Shown here: positions 7,273 to 13,844 of the stretch, piece after piece
Position numbering within the stretch: the stretch's first letter is position 1
Layout: each line of letters starts with the position of its first letter
From: JBIOWF01 sp044868295
GTDB lineage: Bacteria; Actinomycetota; Actinomycetes; Streptosporangiales; Streptosporangiaceae
Assembly (NCBI GenBank): GCA_044868295.1
Contig: JBIOWF010000197.1
Coordinates: 1 to 18,664, forward strand
Length of the DNA stretch: 18,664 bases
Direction of reading: 5' to 3'
Notes under the pieces: generated by a model
What the model saw: the letters and a program-made list of their open reading frames with translations, nothing else
Database searches by the model: none
Told to the model about the DNA's origin: nothing
Made by a program: the position numbers and the translations under genes

Positions 7273-8469
7273 TCACTTCTGCCCCGCCGCCTTGTAGAGG
7301 GCCTCGGGGGTGACGGCGCCGGCGATCAGGCGGCCGTCGTCGGTGATCAGGGCGGAGACGAGCTTGGTCTGGATCAGCCGCCCGCTGCCCCACGAGCCGC
7401 TCACCGGTGTGGCCGACTTCAGCAGGCCGTCGCTGAGCGCCTTCATGTCCGGCGCCCCCGTGCCGGAAGCCTTCGCATCGGGCGCCGTTCCGGCGGCCGT
7501 GGCCAGATCCTTCTCGGAGAACGGGACTACCACCACGCTGTCCCAGCCGCTCCCGATGACGCGGGAGTCGCCGTGCTCACCCGCCATCTCGTCCTTCATC
7601 TTGTCCCCCAGCGCGGCGTGATCGGCCGGGGCGCCCGCGGCGTCACCGGCGCGCCCGTGGCCGATGATGCCGGGCAGGCTCCCGTCCTTCACCTTCGCGC
7701 CCGCCGGAGGCGTGAACGTGAAGTTCTCCAGGGCGGGCTTGGAGAACGTGATCGACTCGAAGCCCACCTCGAAGGCGGGCTCGGCGGCTCCCTTGGCGTA
7801 CACCTGGACCCGGAGCGGGATCAGGGTCTCCCCGTCGAGCGCCAGCCGGACGTCCTTGACCAGCGAATCGGGCGTCTTCGGCGTGAGCACCACCTCGTAG
7901 GACGCGCGCCCCGCGACGGTGGCGTCGTTGCCGACGCTGATCGTGGCGCTCCCCTGGGCCGCCTTCAACGCCCGCTCGGCCGCCTCCTGAGGCGTGATCG
8001 CGGACGGGACCGGCGACGGGGTGGCCCGGTCGGCGGGAACCTTGATCCGGGTGGCGGTGTTGGCCGCGCTGTCCCACCACCACGCCTGGTCGCCGTTGAC
8101 GATGAGGTCGGTCTCGCTCATGTGGTTGCCGGGCAGCATCAGCCGGATCTGGCCGGGGTCGCCATACCAGACCTTGGCCTGATGGGAGCCGGCCAGCAGG
8201 GAGATCGGCGAGTCGGCGCCTCCGTGTCCGCCGGGCAGGGCCGGCAGGCCGAAGGACGCGGTCTCCACGACGGTTCCCGACATCGGCGGCATCTTTCCGG
8301 TCTGCCACTTCTGGACAGCCTCAGCGACCAACTGCTCGGCCGTACGGTCCGGCAGGGTGGGCTCCCCCTGGGCCGCCGCGATCACCGGGCCCGCTCCGAC
8401 GGCTGCCGCCACGACGGCCACCGCCGCGACCGGCACCGCCCACTTCACGACGCGTGCTCTCTTCGGCAT
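7273..8469 (-). CDS. LolA/RseB-fold exported protein (LolA-like)
   Basis: A protein of 398 residues with an N-terminal Sec signal or anchor (KRARVVKWAVPVAAVAVVAA, cleavage perhaps near residue 33) and no lipobox. The body has the features of actinobacterial LolA-like/DUF2092 proteins: RTAEQLVAEAVQKW, a G(T/S)V.E strand, QIRLMLPGNHMSETDLIVNGDQAWWWDSAANTATRI, then SLVKDVRLALDGETLIPLRVQVYAKG and a VGFESITFSKPALENFTFTPPAGAKVK segment. The fold is a half beta-barrel that binds lipid or lipid-like ligands, as in LolA, RseB and LppX. A second, less familiar C-terminal region (about 290-398) is fused on. The SD GGAG (complement of 8477-8480) lies seven bases before the ATG. First gene of the ABC operon and divergent from the two-component system. 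Confidence 0.85.
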   Translation of the reverse strand: MPKRARVVKWAVPVAAVAVVAAAVGAGPVIAAAQGEPTLPDRTAEQLVAEAVQKWQTGKMPPMSGTVVETASFGLPALPGGHGGADSPISLLAGSHQAKVWYGDPGQIRLMLPGNHMSETDLIVNGDQAWWWDSAANTATRIKVPADRATPSPVPSAITPQEAAERALKAAQGSATISVGNDATVAGRASYEVVLTPKTPDSLVKDVRLALDGETLIPLRVQVYAKGAAEPAFEVGFESITFSKPALENFTFTPPAGAKVKDGSLPGIIGHGRAGDAAGAPADHAALGDKMKDEMAGEHGDSRVIGSGWDSVVVVPFSEKDLATAAGTAPDAKASGTGAPDMKALSDGLLKSATPVSGSWGSGRLIQTKLVSALITDDGRLIAGAVTPEALYKAAGQK

Positions 8470-8482
8470 CTCATGTCTCCAC

Positions 8483-8599
8483 TCTGCTCAACTCGCGCCG
8501 GGTCCGCGCGATCTGCTCAACTCGCGCCGGGTCCGCGCGATCTGCTCAACTCGCGCCGGGTCCGCGCGATCTGCTCAACTCGCACCGGGGTCCGCGCGA
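8483..8599. repeat. Four tandem 29-30 bp repeats in the divergent promoter region
   Basis: Three identical 29-bp units (8483-8511, 8512-8540, 8541-8569) are followed by a 30-bp variant (8570-8599) with one substitution and one extra G. Each unit begins TCTGCTCAAC and contains the dyad TCGCGC-N7-GCGCGA. In the last unit the dyad is broken by the substitution. The array starts 3 bp from the Shine-Dalgarno of the LolA-like gene, so it lies in that gene's leader or promoter, opposite the two-component operator. Confidence 0.95.
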
Positions 8600-8647
8600 T
8601 CTCTGACTGAACCTGACCGAAGCCTGCGTCACCGGACCTGTGCCCGA

Positions 8648-8686
8648 GCTGAGACGGCCTGAGAGACCTCTCAGCCAGGTCTCAGC
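8648..8686. promoter_or_regulatory. Probable response-regulator operator of four CTGAGA/TCTCAG hexamers
   Basis: Outer arms GCTGAGAC (8648-8655) and GTCTCAGC (8679-8686) form a perfect inverted repeat around inner arms CTGAGAG (8659-8665) and CTCTCAG (8668-8674), also perfect. Read as hexamers they begin at 8649, 8659, 8669 and 8680, spacings of 10, 10 and 11 bp, so all face the same side of the helix. OmpR-family regulators bind such phased repeats. The centre is about 42 bp upstream of the regulator start codon, which fits autoregulation and control of the divergent operon. No clear -10/-35 pair can be named. Confidence 0.75.
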
Positions 8687-8708
8687 GAAGTGGCGCGAAG
8701 ATGGAGCA

Positions 8709-9383
8709 ATGCGGGTTCTAGTGGTCGAAGACGAGCGAAGGATGGCCGCGGCCCTGAAGAGGGGCCTGCAGGCCGAGGGCTTCGTGGTCGACCTGGCGCA
8801 CGACGGTGAAGACGGGCTGCACCTGGCGCAGGTCGGAGAGTACGACGTGGTCGTGCTCGACATCAACCTGCCCAAGGTGTCCGGCTACAACGTGTGCAAG
8901 CGGCTGCGGGCCGAGGAGAACTGGGTGCCGATCCTGATGCTCTCGGCCAAGGACGGCGAGTACGACATGGCCGACGGCCTCGATCTGGGCGCCGACGACT
9001 ATCTGACGAAACCGTTCTCCTACGTGGTGCTCGTGGCCCGGCTGCGGGCGCTGCTGCGGCGCGGCGGCGGCCGGCGGCCGGCCGTCCTGCAGTCCGGCGA
9101 CCTCTCCCTGGACCCGGCGCGGCGCGCGGTGAGCCGCGGCGAGACCCCCGTCGAGCTGACCCCGCGCGAGTACGCCCTGCTCGAATTCCTCATGCGGCGC
9201 CACGACGAGGTCGTGTCCAAGAGCGAGATCCTCGAACACGTCTGGGACACCTACGACACCGACCCCAACGTGGTCGAGGTATATGTCGGCTATCTCCGCC
9301 GCAAGATCGACGCGCCGTTCGGCCGCAACGCCCTGCAGACGGTCCGGGGAGCGGGATACCGGCTGGTGAGCGATGGCGGCTGA
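8709..9383 (+). CDS. OmpR-family response regulator (CutR-like)
   Basis: DNA-binding response regulator of 224 residues. The receiver domain (1-115) has the acidic pair Glu7-Asp8 (VVEDE), phosphoacceptor Asp51 (VVVLDINLP), Ser79 and Lys101 (YLTKPFSY). The winged-helix effector domain (about 127-222) has LTPREYALLEFLMRR, SKSEILEHVWD and NVVEVYVGYLRRKID, ending TVRGAGYRLV, typical of OmpR/PhoB. Overall it is closest in style to Streptomyces CutR. The start chosen is MRVLVVEDER; upstream in-frame codons would read through the operator. A GGAG lies only two bases from the ATG, so the ribosome site is poor. The kinase gene overlaps its 3' end by 11 bp. It probably acts on the operator at 8648-8686. 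Confidence 0.93.
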   Translation: MRVLVVEDERRMAAALKRGLQAEGFVVDLAHDGEDGLHLAQVGEYDVVVLDINLPKVSGYNVCKRLRAEENWVPILMLSAKDGEYDMADGLDLGADDYLTKPFSYVVLVARLRALLRRGGGRRPAVLQSGDLSLDPARRAVSRGETPVELTPREYALLEFLMRRHDEVVSKSEILEHVWDTYDTDPNVVEVYVGYLRRKIDAPFGRNALQTVRGAGYRLVSDGG

Positions 9384-10719
9384 CCCGATCGGCTGGTGGC
9401 GGCGCAAGAGCCTGCGATTCCGGCTGACCGCCACCGCGTCGGCGATCCTCGCCCTCGCGCTGGCCGCCTCGGCCTACGTCTTCGTCGGCGTGCTCGGCCG
9501 GGCTCTGGTGAACACGATCGACGATCAGGTGTACCAGCGGGCGCGCGAGGTGGTCGCGCTGGCCGACGCGGACAACCTCACCGACCCGATCGTCTCCACG
9601 GACAACACGATCGTCCAGGTGCTCTCCCCGGACGGCCGGATCGTCAACGCCACCCCGAACACCGATCGCCTGGTGCCGTTGCTGAACCGCCCCGAACGGG
9701 CCGCCGCCATCCGAGCCGACCGCCCCCGGTTCCTGGACGGCCGGCCGTACGGGATCCCGGGACCGCTCCGCGTCACCGTCCTGAGCGCCGACGACGGCCG
9801 GACGGTCATCGCGGCCCACTCGTTCGCCGAGGTCGAGGGAAGCCTCAAGGCGACCGCCCACGTCCTGGTCGGCGGCATGCCGCTGCTGCTGGTGCTGCTG
9901 GCGATCGCGTCATGGGTGGTCATCGGGCGCACGCTGCGGCCGATCGCGTCGCTCCGCCGGGGCGCGGCCGAGATCAGCGACACCGCGAGGTCGCGCCGGC
10001 TGCCGGTGCCCGAGGCGCGCGACGAGGTCCACTCCCTGGCCACCACGCTGAACGACATGCTCTCCCGGCTGGAGGAGGCCGACGGCCGCCAGCGCGCGCT
10101 GATCTCCGACGCCGCGCACGAGTTGCGCAGCCCGTTGGCCAGCATCCGGCTCCAGCTGGAGGTCGCGCTCAGCCATCCCGAGGGCCAGGAATGGCGGGAA
10201 ACGGCCGAAGGCGTCCTGGAAGACGCCCTGCGCCTGTCGAACCTGGCCGAGGGGCTGCTGGCCCTGGCCCGGCTCGACGAGCGGCGCTCGATCCGCCGAG
10301 ATCCCGTGGACCTGAACGCCCTGGTCGCCAGGACCGCCGACCGGTATGGCCTGGCGCCCGAACTGCCCGCCGACCAGTTGACGGTGTCCGGGGACGCCAT
10401 GGACCTCGGGCGGGTGCTCACCAACCTCGTCGACAACGCGCTGCGGCACGCCGGATCGAAGGTGGTCCTGGGCCTGCGGGCGGACGGCCGGACAGCGGAG
10501 TTGTCGGTGACCGACGACGGCCCCGGCATCCCGGAAGAGGACAGGGAGCGGGTGTTCGACCGGTTCACCCGGCTGGACAGCGCCCGCAGCCGCGACGACG
10601 GCGGCGCCGGGCTCGGCCTGGCCATCGTCCGGGAGACCGTGCACGCCCACGGCGGCACCGTCCACCTCGAAGACGCCTCACCCGGCCTGCGCGCCCTCGT
10701 ACGGCTCCCCCTCAACTGA
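9373..10719 (+). CDS. Sensor histidine kinase (CutS-like)
   Basis: Membrane sensor kinase of 448 residues, the partner of the regulator it overlaps by 11 bp. Hydrophobic segments at about 17-41 and 163-187 enclose an extracytoplasmic sensor domain of about 120 residues with no recognised ligand motif. The HAMP linker (about 188-235) is followed by the HisKA H-box with His249 in SDAAHELRSPLAS. The ATPase domain shows the N-box TNLVDNALRHA (350-360), G1 DDGPGIP (381-387), FDRFTRLD and G2 GAGLGLAI (411-418). All catalytic motifs are intact. The small sensor domain and the divergent LolA-like/ABC operon suggest it senses an envelope signal. Confidence 0.93.
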   Translation: MAADPIGWWRRKSLRFRLTATASAILALALAASAYVFVGVLGRALVNTIDDQVYQRAREVVALADADNLTDPIVSTDNTIVQVLSPDGRIVNATPNTDRLVPLLNRPERAAAIRADRPRFLDGRPYGIPGPLRVTVLSADDGRTVIAAHSFAEVEGSLKATAHVLVGGMPLLLVLLAIASWVVIGRTLRPIASLRRGAAEISDTARSRRLPVPEARDEVHSLATTLNDMLSRLEEADGRQRALISDAAHELRSPLASIRLQLEVALSHPEGQEWRETAEGVLEDALRLSNLAEGLLALARLDERRSIRRDPVDLNALVARTADRYGLAPELPADQLTVSGDAMDLGRVLTNLVDNALRHAGSKVVLGLRADGRTAELSVTDDGPGIPEEDRERVFDRFTRLDSARSRDDGGAGLGLAIVRETVHAHGGTVHLEDASPGLRALVRLPLN

Positions 10720-10737
10720 TCTCGGGGTGGCGCCGTC

Positions 10738-10753
10738 TTTGGAACGCTCCAAA
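10738..10753. terminator. Small hairpin between converging kinase and LysR genes
   Basis: A perfect 6-bp stem (TTTGGA at 10738-10743, TCCAAA at 10748-10753) with an ACGC loop lies within the 38-bp gap between the kinase stop and the lysR stop. The position suits termination in either direction, but the stem is short and A/T-rich, so it is weak. Confidence 0.4.
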
Positions 10754-10757
10754 AACG

Positions 10758-11627
10758 CTACGCGGCGGAGCCGCCTTCGGCCAGCGTGAGGAAGTCCTGG
10801 GCCATGGACGGCAGCCGCCGCCGGGCGTGGACCACCGCGATGATCTTCTTGAGCGAGGGGTCGAGGGAGCGGACCACCAGGCCGGAACGGGTCGCCTGCT
10901 CGGCCATGCCCCGGTACCACAGCAGGGAGGCCCTGCCCTCGCGCACGGCGGGCAGCCAGCCGCCCCGCTCATCCGACTCGATCGCCGGGATGGGGCGGAC
11001 GCCGTACGTCGCGAAGATCTGGTCGAACTCCCTGCGGCGCGGGTTTCCCGGCGCGGGCAGCACGAGCCGCATGCCGTTCAGCCTGGCCAGGGGGACGGGA
11101 TCGGGGAGGTCGGCGCCGCGGGGTGAGATCAGCACGATCTCCTGCCGTTCGAGGGGGTGGCTGACGAGGTCCGTCGGCACCGGGAGATCGGTCAGGCCGA
11201 GGTCGGCACGCTGCTCGCGGACGGCGCTGACCACGCCGTCCCGTCCGTCGCACCGCACGATGTGCACGCGGATCCCCGGATGCTCGGCCACGTAGGCGGG
11301 CAGCAGGCGTCCCGCGAGGCCGGGTTCCAGGCTGGGGGTCGAGGCGATGCGCAGCTCGGTTCCGGCCGCGTGCGTGTGGGTCGCCAGAGCCTCGATCTCG
11401 TGGACGGCGTCGAGCGCCTCGCGGGCGAGCTTGACGACGCGCCGTCCCTGCGCGGTCACGACGACCCCTCGGCCCGAACGGGCGAAAAGGGTCATCCCGA
11501 GCTCGCGCTCCAGATCGCGGATCGCTCGGGAAAGCGCAGGCTGAGCGATGTAGAGCGATCTGGCGGCGTCGGTCATTGTGCGATGCTCCGCGGTCGCGAC
11601 AACGTAACGGAGCTGTTGCAGGTTCAT
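10758..11627 (-). CDS. LysR-family transcriptional regulator
   Basis: A protein of 289 residues. The N-terminal winged helix (1-60) reads MNLQQLRYVVATAEHRTMTDAARSLYIAQPALSRAIRDLERELG followed by LFARSGRGVVVTAQG, a textbook LysR DNA-binding domain. The effector-binding domain (about 90-285) starts ELRIASTPSLEPGLAGRLLPAY and includes the VREQRADLGLTD strand-turn typical of the family. The ligand is unknown. No Shine-Dalgarno precedes the ATG. A TAGCGT hexamer (complement of 11635-11640) lies seven bases before the start codon, so the mRNA may be leaderless. LysR genes usually control a divergent neighbour; here that neighbour is a truncated gene behind a LysR-type box (11742-11758). Confidence 0.93.
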   Translation of the reverse strand: MNLQQLRYVVATAEHRTMTDAARSLYIAQPALSRAIRDLERELGMTLFARSGRGVVVTAQGRRVVKLAREALDAVHEIEALATHTHAAGTELRIASTPSLEPGLAGRLLPAYVAEHPGIRVHIVRCDGRDGVVSAVREQRADLGLTDLPVPTDLVSHPLERQEIVLISPRGADLPDPVPLARLNGMRLVLPAPGNPRRREFDQIFATYGVRPIPAIESDERGGWLPAVREGRASLLWYRGMAEQATRSGLVVRSLDPSLKKIIAVVHARRRLPSMAQDFLTLAEGGSAA

Positions 11628-11741
11628 GCGAAAAACGCTAGGGCAGACGAGCCCGGCGATTCCGGAACATCGCAGAGATCACCTCGACTGATTACCGACT
11701 GTACCCGACCACCGCTACATCCGTGACGGGTGTTAAAACAG

Positions 11742-11758
11742 TATTGTTTTGCCCAATA
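11742..11758. promoter_or_regulatory. Putative LysR-type binding box
   Basis: TATTG-N7-CAATA is a perfect dyad containing the T-N11-A core expected of LysR-type regulators (ATTG-N7-CAAT is the common form). It lies 115 bp upstream of the lysR start in a divergent position, inside a markedly AT-rich patch (about 11727-11768) that stands out from the surrounding DNA. Binding by the neighbouring LysR protein is inferred from position only. Confidence 0.5.
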
Positions 11759-11763
11759 TTCGG

Positions 11764-12086
11764 AAAAGGGGGCGGATCTTGGCGCGTGGCGGCGGACGCT
11801 CGACTCCGCCTCGCAGAGCGCGCGGCTGACCCTCAGCCGGCGGCACGAACTCCAGGCGACCTGCTTCGGCGGCATGTTCATGCGCTCGGTGGCGGCCTCC
11901 TACCCCATCACCGCGGCCCGCCGCGACACGCTCCTGTCGGCGTACGGACAACTGGGCGACGCTCCGGGCGGCCGGCGTGACCACGGCAGCACCAAGAGCA
12001 ATTACGCCTGGTTCCGGCAGGGATACGCGCGCCCGCTCGCCTACCAGTGCAACACGTGGGCGCTCGGCGCCTCCAGCGTGCAGTGA
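11764..12086 (+). pseudogene. C-terminal remnant of a neutral zinc metallopeptidase
   Basis: The reading frame to the TGA at 12084-12086 encodes SARLTLSRRHELQATCFGGM, then FMRSV, YPIT, QLGDAPGGRRDHGSTKSNYAWFRQGY and QCNTWAL. This matches the C-terminal third of the putative neutral zinc metallopeptidases (YpfJ-like): the RRxELQAxCF helix, the HGS segment, WFxxGY and the final Cys pair region. The N-terminal signal peptide, the catalytic HExxH helix and everything before them are missing. A GTG at 11730 would give a 118-residue frame, but its first dozen residues (MLKQYCFAQYSEK) come from the AT-rich patch and do not look like the family. The breakpoint is probably near 11764. The fragment cannot be an active protease. 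Confidence 0.75.
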
Positions 12087-12220
12087 TCGAACAGACCCTC
12101 CGGTCATGACGTGTTATTTGCCTTGTGTCAGTCTTGTCCAGATATCAGGGCTACACTCCCTGGTCAAACCATGCAACTTCGGATACCGGGGTTTTGCCGA
12201 CGAGACGGGAGCGGTCAGCC
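12087..12220. other. Leader and promoter region of the LytR-CpsA-Psr gene
   Basis: This 134-bp gap is clearly lower in GC than the genes around it, as expected of a promoter. A TACACT at 12152-12157 could be a -10 element, but I see no convincing -35 at 16-18 bp. It sits between arms CAGGG (12146-12150) and CCCTG (12158-12162), which could be an operator or chance. A GGGAG ribosome site is at 12207-12211, nine bases before the ATG. Confidence 0.4.
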
Positions 12221-13750
12221 ATGCGCCGTGGGGGAGCCGTGGACGAAGCCGGCAGCCGTCGAGCACGCCCCGAGACGCGGACCGCGCGCCCGTCCCGCCC
12301 CGGCCCCCGCTACGCCAAGCCGCTGACGACCGTCTCGCTCATCGGCTGGACCGTTCTGTCGGCCGTCGTTCCCGGCGCCGCCCATCTGCGTGCCGGGAAG
12401 CGCCGCACGGGCTTCATCCTGCTGGCCGTCTTCGGCGCGGCCCTGGCCGGCGCGGTGATCTACGGCCTGCAGTTCCTCGGGAACGCCGGCGCCGCGTTGC
12501 GGGGCAGCACGCTGAACACGCTGTTGATCGCCGCCGCCGTGGGCGCGCTCGCCTGGTTCATGCTGGTGCTGTTCTCCTACATGGTGCTCAGCCCCAACCG
12601 GCTTCCCCAGTCCGGCCAGATCGTGTCCGGCATCGTCGTCGGCGTGCTCTGCGTGTCCGTCATGGCGCCCTTCGCGCTGACCGCGAGCACCGTGAGCGCC
12701 ACGAAGGACTTCCTCGGAGCCTTCCCGAGTGACGCGGGCGCGACCGCCAAACCGGTCAAGGCGGAGGACCCGTGGGCCGGGCGCAAGCGGGTGAACTTCC
12801 TGCTCATCGGTGGCGACGCGGCGGGCAACAGGACCGGCGTCCGCACCGACAGCATGACCGTGGCCAGCGTCAACATCGCCACCGGCAACACCGTCCTGTA
12901 CAGCCTTCCGCGCAACCTGCAGCACGTCCGTTTCCCGCCGAGCAGCCCGCTGGCCAAGCAGTTCCCGAACGGCTTCCGCCGGGAGCTGCCCAACGGCGGC
13001 CTGCTCAACGAGGTCTGGGAGTTCGCCGAGGAGAATCCGGGCGTCGCGGGCGGCAAGGGCAAGGGACCGCAGGCGTTGAAGGACGCGATCGGCCACACCC
13101 TCGGGCTGCACATCGACTACTACGCGATGGTCGACATGTTCGGCTTCGCCGCGCTCATCGACGCCATCGGCGGCCTCAAGATCCGGGTCCAGCAGGACGT
13201 CAAGTACGGCGGCCACTTCGGCACCGCGGGCACGATCAAGGCCGGTTACCGCAGGCTGACCGGCGAGCAGGTGCTCTGGTACGGGCGCTCACGCGTGAAC
13301 AGTGACGACTTCTCCCGCATGGCCCGCCAGCGCTGCGTGATCGCGGCGCTCACCCAGCAGGCCAGCCCGGCCACCGTGCTGGCCAACTTCACCAAGATCG
13401 TCAAGGCGGCCAAGCGGATGTTCCGCACCGACATCCCCCAGCCGCTGCTGGAGCATCTCGTCAACCTCGGCCTGAAGGTGAAGGGCGCCAAGATCACCAG
13501 CACGCAGTTCGTGCCGCCGGAGATCTGGCCGGGCAACGCCGACTGGGCAAAGATCAGGAAGATGACGCTGCAGGCGATCCGGGAGTCGATGACGGACGAC
13601 CGACCGCTCGCCGCGGGAGTCACCGCGACCCCCAGCGCCGTCTCGTCCGGCGCCGGTTCGCCGTCCCCGTCGCCCAGCGTCTCCGCGCCGCTGCGGACCC
13701 CCACCCCCAACAAGACCGCCAAAACCCTTGCGGAGCTCTGCGGCTTCTAG
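12221..13750 (+). CDS. LytR-CpsA-Psr (LCP) family glycopolymer transferase with four membrane segments
   Basis: LCP proteins attach lipid-linked glycopolymers such as teichoic acids or related polysaccharides to peptidoglycan outside the membrane. This 509-residue form has a basic, Pro/Arg-rich cytoplasmic N-terminus (1-35), membrane segments at about 36-56, 64-86, 98-123 and 133-156, and an extracellular LCP domain from about 190 to 420. Conserved motifs are NFLLIGGDA, RTDSM (208-212), SLPRN (228-232, with Asn where SxPRD is usual), YAMVDMFGFAALIDAIGGLKI and LWYGRSRVNSDDFSRMARQRCVI. The C-terminus (about 465-500) is a Ser/Pro/Thr-rich linker. Most LCP proteins have one membrane helix; the four-helix form occurs in actinobacteria. 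The ATG at 12221 has GGGAG nine bases upstream; upstream in-frame codons run through the promoter region. Confidence 0.92.
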   Translation: MRRGGAVDEAGSRRARPETRTARPSRPGPRYAKPLTTVSLIGWTVLSAVVPGAAHLRAGKRRTGFILLAVFGAALAGAVIYGLQFLGNAGAALRGSTLNTLLIAAAVGALAWFMLVLFSYMVLSPNRLPQSGQIVSGIVVGVLCVSVMAPFALTASTVSATKDFLGAFPSDAGATAKPVKAEDPWAGRKRVNFLLIGGDAAGNRTGVRTDSMTVASVNIATGNTVLYSLPRNLQHVRFPPSSPLAKQFPNGFRRELPNGGLLNEVWEFAEENPGVAGGKGKGPQALKDAIGHTLGLHIDYYAMVDMFGFAALIDAIGGLKIRVQQDVKYGGHFGTAGTIKAGYRRLTGEQVLWYGRSRVNSDDFSRMARQRCVIAALTQQASPATVLANFTKIVKAAKRMFRTDIPQPLLEHLVNLGLKVKGAKITSTQFVPPEIWPGNADWAKIRKMTLQAIRESMTDDRPLAAGVTATPSAVSSGAGSPSPSPSVSAPLRTPTPNKTAKTLAELCGF

Positions 13751-13755
13751 CACAT

Positions 13756-13822
13756 ACCTCCTGGTTTGAGCGGGTGGACGGGCATCCCGGGATGCAGCAA
13801 TGTGAGGAGGTTCCCTACCTCC
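13756..13822 (+). promoter_or_regulatory. Possible alternative RNA structures in the subtilase leader
   Basis: AGGAGGT at 13805-13811 can pair perfectly with ACCTCCT upstream (13756-13762), and its GGAGGT part can pair with ACCTCC downstream (13817-13822, 5-base loop). The two pairings exclude each other. Between them lies a perfect 14-bp palindrome GCATCCCGGGATGC (13782-13795). The region separates the LCP stop from the subtilase start 34 bp further on, so it could hold a terminator, an attenuator or an operator. No start codon sits at a working distance from AGGAGG. Confidence 0.4.
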
Positions 13823-13844
13823 CACTGATCACGGGGTGCCTTGT

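Noticed and set aside
5850..7313. Plus-strand frame of 487 residues opposite the ABC exporter
   Set aside because: It is antisense to the well-supported permease and ATPase and has shadow-frame composition.
8483..8599. CRISPR array
   Set aside because: The 29-bp units are directly adjacent with no spacers, and there are no cas genes nearby.
9396..11126. Long 576-residue plus-strand frame
   Set aside because: Arg/Pro/Gly-rich shadow frame over the histidine kinase and antisense to lysR, without any family motif.
11727..11770. Insertion sequence end
   Set aside because: The AT-rich patch has a short inverted repeat, but there is no transposase, no second end and no target duplication visible.
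12164..12206. SigE-type ECF promoter (GCAAC ... CGAC) before the LCP gene
   Set aside because: The spacing between the elements is too long and the -10 match is poor.
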